From contig PLMI01000047.1 in the NCBI GenBank assembly GCA_003142435.1, positions 1 through 11,496 of the forward strand: a DNA stretch of 11,496 nucleotides, given 5' to 3'. The number at the start of each line of letters is the position of its first letter. Position 1 is the first letter of the stretch. Of the stretch, positions 1 to 6,695 are shown piece by piece. The stretch comes from Coxiellaceae bacterium. GTDB taxonomy: Bacteria; Pseudomonadota; Gammaproteobacteria; UBA9339. The notes below the pieces were generated by a model. That model was not told where the DNA came from and did no database searches. It saw nothing but the letters and a program-made list of their open reading frames with translations. Made by a program: the position numbers and the translations under genes.

Positions 1-234
1 AAAAAAGCAATGGAAAAAATAGAAGAACCTGCTGCAGAAAAAAAGAGGGATAAAAGCGAATGTCAAATTTCTGCAATTACATCACCTCATATTAAAACAA
101 AAAAAGGTAAATACTACGGTCATTTCTTTGTTAGACCACTGAGATCTGTTGAACCAATAAGAGGATCTTCAGTTCAAGAAAAGTTTAGAATTTCAAGACC
201 CTCAAGGCCACCAATGCCATTACATTTTTATTAG
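1..234 (+). pseudogene. C-terminal tail of a family protein, open at left edge
   Basis: The reading frame is open from base 1 and ends with TAG at 232-234, so this is probably the end of a gene starting outside the window; the ATG at 10-12 need not be a real start. The product is short, basic and Lys/Pro/Ser-rich, like the tails of the two copies downstream. The best support is the stretch QEKFRISRPSRPP, which matches LKRFSILPAPEIPP in the intact 304-residue protein and LDRFKVWPSAVP in the broken copy: a basic-Phe pair followed by spaced prolines. The last residues, from about base 207 on, lie out of frame over DNA that in another frame encodes the body of the next family copy, so the true end was probably lost in a rearrangement. 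No function is recognised. It could instead be a chance open frame; the tail match is short. Confidence 0.4.
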
Positions 235-773
235 ATAAACGTTTAACTTTTGAATGCAAAGGTTCTTTTTTAGCAACCGACCTCTTTAGATTTACTAATT
301 TTACTAAGATTTCGTTACTTGGGGCCGCTTTACTTGCTGGACCACTAAGCTTAGTTAAAGAATTACTTACTTTTTATCCTTTAAAAGCTAACGACTGGAA
401 CTTACCATTAGCACAATATATTGACCTACCATCTTTTTTGTCTTCCTTTGCAAAAACTGATCAAATCGGGATTAAAGTTTTAAATCTTGATGTAAGTCAT
501 TTCGCCTTATTTTCCAAATTTGGTATCGGAAGTCCTACCATCCAAAATTGTTTCCTAAGAACAATGTTTCCAAAGAATCATCAAGCGAAAAATCCGACAC
601 CAGATGAAGAGTCTGTCGTGGAATTACCCCAGCCAAAAAAACTATCACTAGCTGAAAAGTTAGATCGTTTTAAAGTTTGGCCTTCAGCAGTCCCATCTGC
701 TTGCATTCAAACATGCGTGAATGAAGGAGGTAAGGATGAAAATTCTCAATTGTTAATTACTTCTGAGCGATAA
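207..773 (+). pseudogene. 5'-truncated paralog of the 304-residue family protein
   Basis: In the frame that ends with TAA at 771-773 the translation is collinear with residues about 77 to 260 of the intact protein at 987-1901. Clear matches are AITFLLDK against SITYLLRK, LLGAALLAG against VLGAASLIK, NLPLAQYID against DLPLATYLD, and GSPTIQNCFLRTMFPKN against GSPEIQRCFRETIFSKN, followed by a Pro/Lys-rich tail. The homologous part starts near 207. A stop (TAG, 186-188) lies just upstream and the first usable start in frame is a TTG at 438, after half of the conserved core. The first 76 residues of the family are missing. I therefore call it a truncated pseudogene; a short product from TTG438 is possible but would lack the core. 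A strong AT-rich hairpin follows the stop. Confidence 0.68.
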
Positions 774-782
774 GTCGATAAT

Positions 783-835
783 ATATTATTCACAAATTAG
801 AATTTTTAACAGAATTAATTTGTGAATAATATTTT
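783..835 (+). terminator. 17-bp perfect AT-rich stem-loop after the broken paralog
   Basis: Bases 783-799 and 816-832 are perfect inverted repeats (17 bp) around a 16-nt loop, followed by a run of T to 835. It starts 9 nt after the stop at 773, which is where an intrinsic terminator would sit. The stem has only two G or C pairs, so it is weaker than its length implies, and it could work on either strand. A protein-binding palindrome is the alternative reading. Confidence 0.5.
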
Positions 836-857
836 AAGGATAAAAAAATATCAATAA

Positions 858-884
858 AATTAATAAGTTACGTTTTTATTAATT
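858..884. repeat. Second AT-only inverted repeat
   Basis: A 9-bp perfect inverted repeat (858-866 with 876-884) flanks a 9-nt loop. The arms contain only A and T. It lies between the 783-832 hairpin and the candidate promoter of the 304-residue gene. It may be chance in such AT-rich DNA, or part of the upstream control region. Confidence 0.3.
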
Positions 885-897
885 GCTCCTATCAAAA

Positions 898-926
898 TTG
901 TCATGTAAAATTTTTCTCCGTAAAAA
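898..926 (+). promoter_or_regulatory. Candidate sigma-70 promoter for the 304-residue gene
   Basis: TTGTCA at 898-903 matches the -35 consensus at 5 of 6 positions; 17 nt further, TAAAAA at 921-926 matches the -10 at 4 of 6. The start codon lies 60 nt downstream of the -10. The background is extremely AT-rich, so the match is weak evidence. Confidence 0.28.
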
Positions 927-986
927 AGATACATTATCTTCCTTATAACAATAATAAATATAAACAAAATAATAAGAGATCTAAAA

Positions 987-1901
987 ATGCAAGATTATAA
1001 ACTAAACCAGACTTTTAAAAGCTTTGATTCTCTAAATAAGAATAACACGAGAGAGATATTAAATAATTTAAACGCGTTATTTAAACAAAAAGATATTCAA
1101 ATAACACAAGAAGATGTCCTAGGAAGTTGTATAGAAGCAATATCGAAATATAAAAGAGACCCTTGGCTTGCCGTTATTATAATGGCATTTCTAAAAAACA
1201 CGCACTGTAAAATCCCACCTCAAAGCATTACATATCTGCTACGTAAACCAATATCCCTTGAAGGTAATGGTTCTTCGTACTTGTTACTACTTAATGAATT
1301 TAAATTTATGAGTTTTTTGGCGATGTCTGTACTTGGAGCTGCTTCCCTTATTAAAGCAAATTTTTTAGTCGCTCAACTATTTATTTATCGTAAGTTATTA
1401 ATCAAGGATTTAGACTTACCATTAGCGACATATTTAGATGCAGCTAAATCTGACTTTCAAGCTGTCTCTATAACCGTAAATCATTTTTGTTCATTTTCAG
1501 TATATAAATTTGGAAGCCCAGAAATACAAAGATGCTTTAGAGAAACAATCTTTTCAAAAAATTTTCAATCAGATTTTTCCGTGCATAGGGAAAAACAGGT
1601 AGTTTCACCACCGCCAAAAAAAAGAACTAAAATCGCTCAACCGAATGAAGAGCCGATAGTTTTATCACCGATGAAAGAAAAAACCAAAACATCTCAATCA
1701 GAAGGTTTAAAAAGATTTAGTATTTTGCCTGCTCCAGAAATACCACCAAAAAGTTTAGATCGCTCTAGCGCTTTACCCACAAAAAAAACTACAGCAGAAA
1801 GTTATGATAGTTTGCGTGTTTTAGAAACACTAACTCCTGCTTGGGAACCCCTAAGTGATAGGGTATTGGAAAATATGAGCACATTTACATCATCTGTTTA
1901 A
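987..1901 (+). CDS. Unrecognised 304-residue protein, candidate secreted effector
   Basis: I do not recognise this family. It starts at ATG 987 with a weak ribosome site (AAGAGA, 974-979). Residues 1-75 are polar and probably helical. Residues 100-155 hold a hydrophobic helical segment (FLAMSVLGAASLIK, then DLPLATYLDAA) that faintly recalls an ankyrin repeat; the equivalent part of the broken copy at 207-773 looks more ankyrin-like. Residues 176-192 (GSPEIQRCFRETIFSKN) form the best conserved block between copies. From 200 on the tail is Pro/Ser/Lys-rich, with two related segments 19 residues apart (KKRTKIAQ at 211, KEKTKTSQ at 230), the first being PPPKKRTK, which resembles a classical monopartite nuclear localisation signal. 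There is no signal peptide. Degraded paralogs lie directly upstream. The pattern fits a host-directed (for example Dot/Icm-type) effector family, but that is inference; no catalytic motif is visible. Confidence 0.7.
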   Translation: MQDYKLNQTFKSFDSLNKNNTREILNNLNALFKQKDIQITQEDVLGSCIEAISKYKRDPWLAVIIMAFLKNTHCKIPPQSITYLLRKPISLEGNGSSYLLLLNEFKFMSFLAMSVLGAASLIKANFLVAQLFIYRKLLIKDLDLPLATYLDAAKSDFQAVSITVNHFCSFSVYKFGSPEIQRCFRETIFSKNFQSDFSVHREKQVVSPPPKKRTKIAQPNEEPIVLSPMKEKTKTSQSEGLKRFSILPAPEIPPKSLDRSSALPTKKTTAESYDSLRVLETLTPAWEPLSDRVLENMSTFTSSV

Positions 1902-1917
1902 ATTGTGTAATTCTGCG

Positions 1918-1936
1918 AATTGCGTTGCAATTTTTT
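1918..1936 (+). terminator. Hairpin plus T-tract after the 304-residue gene
   Basis: AATTGC (1918-1923) pairs with GCAATT (1927-1932) around a 3-nt loop, running into a T tract at 1931-1936. It begins 16 nt after the stop codon and has the form of a short intrinsic terminator for the plus-strand gene. Confidence 0.5.
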
Positions 1937-1938
1937 AC

Positions 1939-1954
1939 TCGATTTTGTAATCGA
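1939..1954. repeat. Second small inverted repeat in the convergent intergenic gap
   Basis: TCGATT (1939-1944) and AATCGA (1949-1954) form a 6-bp stem with a TTGT loop, immediately after the preceding terminator-like hairpin. It lies between two convergent genes and may assist termination. Neither side has a long T run, so the role is uncertain. Confidence 0.3.
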
Positions 1955-2031
1955 TTTAACAATTTACTACGAATAAAACACAAAAAACATGTAATAAAAA
2001 ATATCAGTAAAATCAAATACTTGCAAATTTA

Positions 2032-3120
2032 CTATACATTAAAGCGAAAATGCATTACATCGCCATCTTTGACAAGATAATTTTTACCTTCGAGGCGTAA
2101 TTTGCCAGCGTCCCTTGCTCCGGCTTCGCCGTTATAACGAATAAAATCATCAAACGAAATTACTTCTGCGCATATAAATCCTCTTTCAAAATCGGTGTGA
2201 ATGACACCCGCAGCTTGCGGAGCCTTAGTATTTCTTTTCACCGTCCAAGCCCTTACCTCTTTTGGCCCGGCAGTAAAAAAAGTTTCGAGCCCTAAAAGAT
2301 CATATCCTGCACGAATAACTCTATTTAAACCCGGTTCATCAAGGCCAATTTCATGCAAAAATTCCATTTTTTCTTCATCTAGAAGCTGCGCGATTTCTGC
2401 TTCCAACACAGCACAAATTGCCACAACTTTAGCATTTTCTTTTTCCGCCAGCTCTTTGACTTTGTCTAAATGCGGATTGTCTGTAAAACCTTTTTCATCG
2501 ACGTTGGCAATGTAAAGTATTTTTTTTGCCGTTAAAAGATGTAAATTTCTTATGCTTTCAGGTATTTCACCGGCATACAAAGTTCGCGCAGGTTTTCCCT
2601 GATCTAAATGATTTTTTAATTGCTCAAAAAAAGTTAACTCAACTTTTGCTTCTTTATCACCACTTTTTGCGACCTTAGAAACTTTGCTAATCGCTTTTTC
2701 AACACTTTCCAAATCGGCTAATACTAATTCGGTATCGATAACCTCAATATCAGAAAGAGGATCAACTTTTCCTTCAACGTGAATAACGTCAGGATTTTCA
2801 AAACAACGAACAACATGCGCTATGGCATTTGTTTCACGAATATTTGCTAAAAATTGGTTGCCCAACCCTTCACCTTTTGAAGCTCCTTTAACTAGCCCCG
2901 CTATATCTACAAATTCAATAACGGCTGGTATAATCTGTTTTGGACTAACTATTGTGGCAAGTTTTTCTAGCCGCGGATCGGGAACAGGCACAATACCGAC
3001 ATTGGGCTCAATAGTGCAAAAAGGATAATTGGCGGCAGCAATTTGTGCTTTGGTTAAAGCATTAAAAACCGTAGATTTTCCAACGTTTGGCAGGCCAACA
3101 ATACCGCATTTTAAACTCAT
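2032..3120 (-). CDS. ychF: Redox-regulated ATPase YchF (OLA1-type, Obg family)
   Basis: This 362-residue protein is full length for the family (about 363). YchF is a cytoplasmic TRAFAC-class P-loop protein that associates with ribosomes and hydrolyses ATP in preference to GTP. The Walker A/G1 motif GLPNVGKST is at residues 9-17 and the G3 motif DIAG at 72-75. The G4 position reads NVDE (206-209) rather than NKxD, which fits the relaxed nucleotide specificity of this family. Cys35 in NYPFC corresponds to the cysteine linked to redox control in the E. coli protein. Residues about 278-361 form the C-terminal TGS domain. It is the last gene of the minus-strand operon. Its ribosome site AGGAG (complement of 3127-3131) overlaps the stop codon of the upstream kinase, so translation is probably coupled. 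The neighbourhood is unusual, since ychF often sits next to pth elsewhere. Confidence 0.97.
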   Translation of the reverse strand: MSLKCGIVGLPNVGKSTVFNALTKAQIAAANYPFCTIEPNVGIVPVPDPRLEKLATIVSPKQIIPAVIEFVDIAGLVKGASKGEGLGNQFLANIRETNAIAHVVRCFENPDVIHVEGKVDPLSDIEVIDTELVLADLESVEKAISKVSKVAKSGDKEAKVELTFFEQLKNHLDQGKPARTLYAGEIPESIRNLHLLTAKKILYIANVDEKGFTDNPHLDKVKELAEKENAKVVAICAVLEAEIAQLLDEEKMEFLHEIGLDEPGLNRVIRAGYDLLGLETFFTAGPKEVRAWTVKRNTKAPQAAGVIHTDFERGFICAEVISFDDFIRYNGEAGARDAGKLRLEGKNYLVKDGDVMHFRFNV

Positions 3121-3129
3121 AATAAACTC

Positions 3130-4053
3130 CTAAAAAATCATTTCAATACCAGATGAAGAAACAGCAATATCAATTCTATTAGCGTTAAAACCTTCTTCTA
3201 CGCTGCCAATTCCTATCACACAATCACCTAAACCCGATCCGGAAATTTTTGCACCGTAAATATCAGGCTGTTTGCGTAAAGCAAAAATCAAGGAAGACAA
3301 CGTTTCATCGTTGACTCCCAAGGCATCAAGCAATCCCTGATTGATATTCATAACCGCTCCCGTGTGATGCCAATTTTTTTCTTTTATCCACTTAACTGCA
3401 TCAAGAGAACATCGTTCTATTGCTTCGAAAATTACAGCTAAAATATTTGGATTTTTTTCAAACAGCTTGTTCACTTTTGCGATAACAACAGGCGTAGGTG
3501 TTTTTTTCCCCGAATATACTGAAACCAATGGAATAAAATCAGATATTTTTTCTATCACTGCCGGAGACATTTTGTAAGCAACTACGCCACCAAAAATACT
3601 TGCAGCTACGTCAGCTCCCGAACCGCTACCCTGAACTTCGCGAATTACTTTGCGCGCTAAAAAAAACAAGTCCATCAATTCAGGTTTTGCTTTTTTGCAA
3701 AACACTTCCAAAACCGCTAAAGTTGCAACCGTTACCGCCGCCGATGAACCAAAACCAATTGTTGCTGCCATATCGGATTCAATGTTCAAATCAAACCCTT
3801 TGGTCATTGACAAATTTTTCACTTGATGCGAAATTGCAGCCAAAACAAAGCTAAATGGCGCAGTAATCTCTATTTCATCTAAGGCTATTTGCATTTTTCC
3901 TAAAGAAGAGATTATATTTATAACTTTGTCATTTCTTGGCATTAAACTCACTGTGATTTTTTTATCAATAGCTGCAACAACGGCTGTTTTATCGTGTAAA
4001 ACAGCATGTTCGCCAAATAACATTAAACTTCCTGGGACAATAACTTTATACAT
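3130..4053 (-). CDS. GHMP kinase, phosphomevalonate-kinase-like
   Basis: This 307-residue cytoplasmic enzyme shows all three GHMP-kinase motifs. Motif 1 is PGSLMLFGEH (7-16), motif 2 is the phosphate-binding loop TIGFGSSAA (98-106), and motif 3 is KISGSGLGD (269-277). The segment QGSGSGADVAAS (141-152) supplies the likely catalytic Asp148. The GSGxDVAAS form and the Asp closing motif 3 look more like phosphomevalonate kinases than mevalonate kinases, so it probably performs the second phosphorylation (phosphomevalonate to diphosphomevalonate). The neighbouring gene is the better mevalonate kinase. An oddity is Ser9 where most relatives have Lys in PGK. The gene begins 8 nt after the mevalonate kinase stop, with a weak AGAG site overlapping that stop, and ychF follows 9 nt later. 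The substrate assignment is inference; a second mevalonate kinase or another GHMP activity is possible. Confidence 0.85.
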   Translation of the reverse strand: MYKVIVPGSLMLFGEHAVLHDKTAVVAAIDKKITVSLMPRNDKVINIISSLGKMQIALDEIEITAPFSFVLAAISHQVKNLSMTKGFDLNIESDMAATIGFGSSAAVTVATLAVLEVFCKKAKPELMDLFFLARKVIREVQGSGSGADVAASIFGGVVAYKMSPAVIEKISDFIPLVSVYSGKKTPTPVVIAKVNKLFEKNPNILAVIFEAIERCSLDAVKWIKEKNWHHTGAVMNINQGLLDALGVNDETLSSLIFALRKQPDIYGAKISGSGLGDCVIGIGSVEEGFNANRIDIAVSSSGIEMIF

Positions 4054-4061
4054 AATTTACT

Positions 4062-5033
4062 CTATAAAAATTTATATCCATGTTCAAAAACAAGATCTGC
4101 TATATCACCTTCTCCCACAACCAAAACTACTCCTGCATTATCACCTGTAACAGCACCCGCACCACTTACTTTAGCTGCTATATTTCTTTTTTCAAGAGAT
4201 GCGATAAAATTTGCAACTTTATTTGGAACAACGCCTATCTGCATTAAAAGACGATGATTTTCTCGTATATATGTTTTCAAAGAAACCAAGTCATTTTTCT
4301 GCGCTGCTTCATCTATCGCTCGCGCTACTGCTGCAAATTTTTCTAAAAGATCTCCTGATTTAAAATGCTTCGCTGCTTCGCTTACGCACAAACCTGTTGT
4401 TGAGCTAGGTTTGCCGGTATTTATCAAAACAAAAGGAATATTAGTTACATCTCTCTTATAAAATTTGCCATTCTCAAAAAAAACGCACCCCTTATGCAAA
4501 GCAACATATATATCTAAACCGCTAGATTTACCATGTTGTAAATTTTCAATTGCCCGTCCCATTTCCCAGAGTTTTTCAGGAGAAATTTTAACTTTAAAAA
4601 AAAAGACAAGGGCTTTCAGCATGCTTATTATAATTGCTGCTGATGATCCCATGCCACAACCGCCAGGAATTTCACTCTTTATTTCTATATTTATTCCTTC
4701 TTGCAATTCTATGCCAAATGCTTCAGTAGAATACGCCAATATGTACAACAGCAAATCTTTTGGATGCCGTAAAACACGCTTTATGTTAACTTCGTTTTTG
4801 GTGAATTGTGCATAGCGTATATCAATATCTGATTTTACTTTCATGAGCTCATCGAATGAAAATTCTTCCTGATATCTCAAATTTCGCAAGAAAAGCAATA
4901 CTTTGTTAGCTGTATGTTTTCTTAAAATAGTTTTAGCGCATAGTTTAATAGCCATGGCCAAAGCAGGATTGCCATAAACTACAGCATGTTCACCGGTAAT
5001 TATGATTTTTCCTGGAGCTTTTGCTTTTATCAT
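4062..5033 (-). CDS. mvk: Mevalonate kinase
   Basis: The enzyme (323 residues) phosphorylates mevalonate with ATP to phosphomevalonate, the first kinase step of the mevalonate route. Motif 1 is PGKIIITGEHAVVYG (7-21), the typical mevalonate-kinase form. Motif 2 is PGGCGMGSSAA (123-133), the ATP-phosphate loop. ENLQHGKSSGLD (163-174) carries the expected catalytic pair, with Glu163 and Asp174 as likely metal ligand and base. Motif 3 begins at KVSGAGA (288-294) and continues VTGDNAG, slightly unlike the usual glycine-rich GAGGGG. TGKPSSTTGL (206-215) is also typical of the family. The ATG overlaps the HMG-CoA synthase stop as ATGA, which indicates translational coupling. The two adjacent kinases presumably act in sequence. 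Confidence 0.92.
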   Translation of the reverse strand: MIKAKAPGKIIITGEHAVVYGNPALAMAIKLCAKTILRKHTANKVLLFLRNLRYQEEFSFDELMKVKSDIDIRYAQFTKNEVNIKRVLRHPKDLLLYILAYSTEAFGIELQEGINIEIKSEIPGGCGMGSSAAIIISMLKALVFFFKVKISPEKLWEMGRAIENLQHGKSSGLDIYVALHKGCVFFENGKFYKRDVTNIPFVLINTGKPSSTTGLCVSEAAKHFKSGDLLEKFAAVARAIDEAAQKNDLVSLKTYIRENHRLLMQIGVVPNKVANFIASLEKRNIAAKVSGAGAVTGDNAGVVLVVGEGDIADLVFEHGYKFL

Positions 5034-6202
5034 AAACGGTTATAAGATCGCTTATGCTGATTTATACCAGCCAATCTAAATTGGCCGGTATTATATGTTG
5101 GAATTTCATAATTACTGCCATCTTCCGGTAATTTGAAGTTATAAAAATCCAGGTATTTGTCATATGAAAGCTCTTCCCGATTCTCAATTAATGAGAAATT
5201 GACATCTCTGTTCAACATTTTCTTGTATTCAGGAACAACTTTTGCAGCAAAAAATTCTCCAGAACAGCCGGAACCGTAACTATACAAACCTATCATTTTT
5301 TTAGACAAATCTTCGTCGGTATTTTCCAAAAGAGAGAGTATTCCTAAGTAAAGAGATGCTGTATAACAATTGCCAATTTCGCGGCTTAAAATTAAAGAAT
5401 TCCCTACTTGAGAGGCCATTTTCTCATCGCTCAAATCCGGATAATTATTTAATTTTGCAAGGCGTTTATGCGCTTTTTCCACGAGGCGCGGTATCGGAAT
5501 ATGATAGCAAAAACGATCATGATCTAAAAAGCTACGGCCGGAAATTTCTGCATATTGTTTCCAGGTTTCATCCAAAACTCGTAAATATAAATCACAAGAA
5601 AATTTTCCATCCACGAGTGCCGCATCGCAATAAAGAGGCCGCCAGAAATCCATTTGATCTTTGGTATAAAATCCGCTTTCTGGCTCAATTGTGAGAATTC
5701 GAGGGTTTACGGAAAGCAACATTGCAACAGCACCAGCTCCTTGTGAAGATTCGGCGGGTGTATTTAAACTGTACCTGGCAATATCAGAAGCTATGAGTAA
5801 AATTTTCTTTTTTGGATTTTGTTTCAACATAGCCAAAGACATTTGCAAACCAGCGGTTGCGCTATAGCAAGCTTGCTTTAATTCAAGAGCTCGACAACGA
5901 GCTGGTAAACCAAGTAATTTATGAACGTAAATAGAACCAGCCTTAGAGTAATCGACTCCGCTTTCTGTAGCCAACAACACCATTTCGATATCGTTCACAT
6001 CAACGTCTTTAATAGCGGAAATAGCCGCATTGGCGGCTAGCGTCACAATATCTTCACCAGGAGAAGGCAACGCCATCTTTCTTTGTCCAAGCCCAATATA
6101 AAATTTGTCAACATCTATTCCCCTGGCTTTTGCCAGCGTTTTGAGATCTAAATAATAGTGCGGCGAATAAAAACCAATCGCATCGATACCAACGTTTTGC
6201 AT
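5030..6202 (-). CDS. mvaS: Hydroxymethylglutaryl-CoA synthase
   Basis: This thiolase-fold enzyme condenses acetyl-CoA with acetoacetyl-CoA to HMG-CoA, entering the mevalonate pathway. In the version beginning at GTG 6208 (392 residues) the catalytic triad is visible: Glu82 in LLATESGVDYSKA, the nucleophile Cys114 in ELKQACYSATAG, and His236 in FCYHIPIPRL. The glycine-rich YGSGCSGEFF (from 311) closes the active site. Length matches bacterial MvaS (about 385-390). I prefer the ATG whose first base is 6202 (390 residues), because the purine run GGAAAG (complement of 6208-6213) lies 5 nt before it but abuts the GTG. It is the first gene of the operon with two GHMP kinases and ychF. HMG-CoA reductase is not here. 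Confidence 0.95.
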   Translation of the reverse strand: MQNVGIDAIGFYSPHYYLDLKTLAKARGIDVDKFYIGLGQRKMALPSPGEDIVTLAANAAISAIKDVDVNDIEMVLLATESGVDYSKAGSIYVHKLLGLPARCRALELKQACYSATAGLQMSLAMLKQNPKKKILLIASDIARYSLNTPAESSQGAGAVAMLLSVNPRILTIEPESGFYTKDQMDFWRPLYCDAALVDGKFSCDLYLRVLDETWKQYAEISGRSFLDHDRFCYHIPIPRLVEKAHKRLAKLNNYPDLSDEKMASQVGNSLILSREIGNCYTASLYLGILSLLENTDEDLSKKMIGLYSYGSGCSGEFFAAKVVPEYKKMLNRDVNFSLIENREELSYDKYLDFYNFKLPEDGSNYEIPTYNTGQFRLAGINQHKRSYNRL

Positions 6203-6207
6203 GTTCA

Positions 6208-6213
6208 CTTTCC
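6208..6213 (-). promoter_or_regulatory. Ribosome binding site that decides the mvaS start
   Basis: On the minus strand the sequence reads GGAAAG, 5 nt, then ATG at 6202-6200. The alternative in-frame GTG (6208-6206) overlaps the end of this purine run and leaves no spacing, so the ATG is the better start. Confidence 0.55.
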
Positions 6214-6241
6214 GAAATCAGTCTATAGTTTAAATTAATAA

Positions 6242-6289
6242 AAATACGATAAAAAAGAATATTATCGTATTTAAAGGGCATTTTTGCAA
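6242..6289 (-). promoter_or_regulatory. Candidate mevalonate-operon promoter with overlapping palindrome
   Basis: On the minus strand TTGCAA (6289-6284) is followed after exactly 17 nt by GATAAT (6266-6261), 4 of 6 and 5 of 6 matches to the sigma-70 boxes. An 11-bp perfect inverted repeat, AAATACGATAA (6242-6252) with TTATCGTATTT (6262-6272) around a 9-nt spacer, covers the -10 and the expected start point. That is the classical place for a repressor operator. It lies about 40 nt from the mvaS start. Alternatively the repeat may act as an RNA hairpin in the leader. Confidence 0.4.
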
Positions 6290-6405
6290 AAATATTTTGT
6301 ATAAATAAGCGGTTACATAGTTACCCCCTCCAAAAAACCATGCAAGGTTGGCAACTGCCTAATTTTAACGAAGTCCCTATTGATTAACACTAGTTTTTGA
6401 TGCAT

Positions 6406-6417
6406 TATAATTATAAT
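6406..6417 (+). promoter_or_regulatory. Twin TATAAT -10 boxes upstream of infA
   Basis: Two perfect TATAAT hexamers lie back to back (6406-6411 and 6412-6417), 28 nt before the infA start. No convincing -35 sits at 16-18 nt; TTGATT (6380-6385) is 20 nt from the first box. The -10 quality makes a promoter for infA plausible, with a short leader that lacks a clear Shine-Dalgarno. Confidence 0.42.
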
Positions 6418-6445
6418 ACAATATAAACAACATGAATTTCACTTT

Positions 6446-6694
6446 ATGCCTAAAGAAGATCATATAGAGATGTCCGGAGTCGTAATAGAAACCTTACCAA
6501 ACACTATGTTTCGCGTAAAACTTGAAAATGGCCACACAATTACAGCACATATTTCCGGAAAAATGCGCAAAAACTACATACGCATTCTGACTGGAGATGC
6601 AGTAACGGTGGAAATGACACCTTATGATCTGACAAAAGGCCGGATTACCTTCAGAAATATAGATAAAAAAACAAAACCAACACCTGAAGAATAA
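6446..6694 (+). CDS. infA: Translation initiation factor IF-1
   Basis: This is the small OB-fold factor that binds the 30S A site during initiation, in the cytoplasm. The 82 residues contain the hallmark blocks [35 protein letters not shown] and [10 protein letters not shown], nearly identical to gammaproteobacterial IF-1. The usual length is 72; this protein carries an extra polar C-terminal tail of about ten residues (ending KKTKPTPEE). I see no good Shine-Dalgarno before the ATG; the preceding bases are AT-rich and probably unstructured. The gene diverges from the mevalonate operon. Its stop at 6692-6694 lies 1 nt from the stop of the opposing phosphatase gene, so the two transcripts must overlap at their 3' ends. 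Confidence 0.98.
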   Translation: MPKEDHIEMSGVVIETLPNTMFRVKLENGHTITAHISGKMRKNYIRILTGDAVTVEMTPYDLTKGRITFRNIDKKTKPTPEE

Positions 6695-6695
6695 A

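Noticed and set aside
438..773. Stand-alone 111-residue gene starting at TTG 438
   Set aside because: Homology to the intact paralog continues upstream of the TTG in the same frame to about 207, so this is the end of a truncated copy and not a separate gene.
783..832. Terminal inverted repeats of an insertion sequence
   Set aside because: The arms are only 16 nt apart with nothing between them, and there is no transposase or target-site duplication.
3600..3854. Plus-strand open frame inside the second GHMP kinase
   Set aside because: It lies wholly within a well-supported minus-strand gene, has no ribosome site and encodes a low-complexity shadow product. The same applies to plus-strand frames at 2201-2515, 2822-3028, 3926-4150, 4465-4815, 5356-5694 and 7345-7530.
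6311..6390. tRNA or structured riboswitch between mvaS and infA
   Set aside because: Short GC-richer patches and a 4-bp AACC/GGTT pairing are present, but no cloverleaf, CCA end or known riboswitch core can be drawn.
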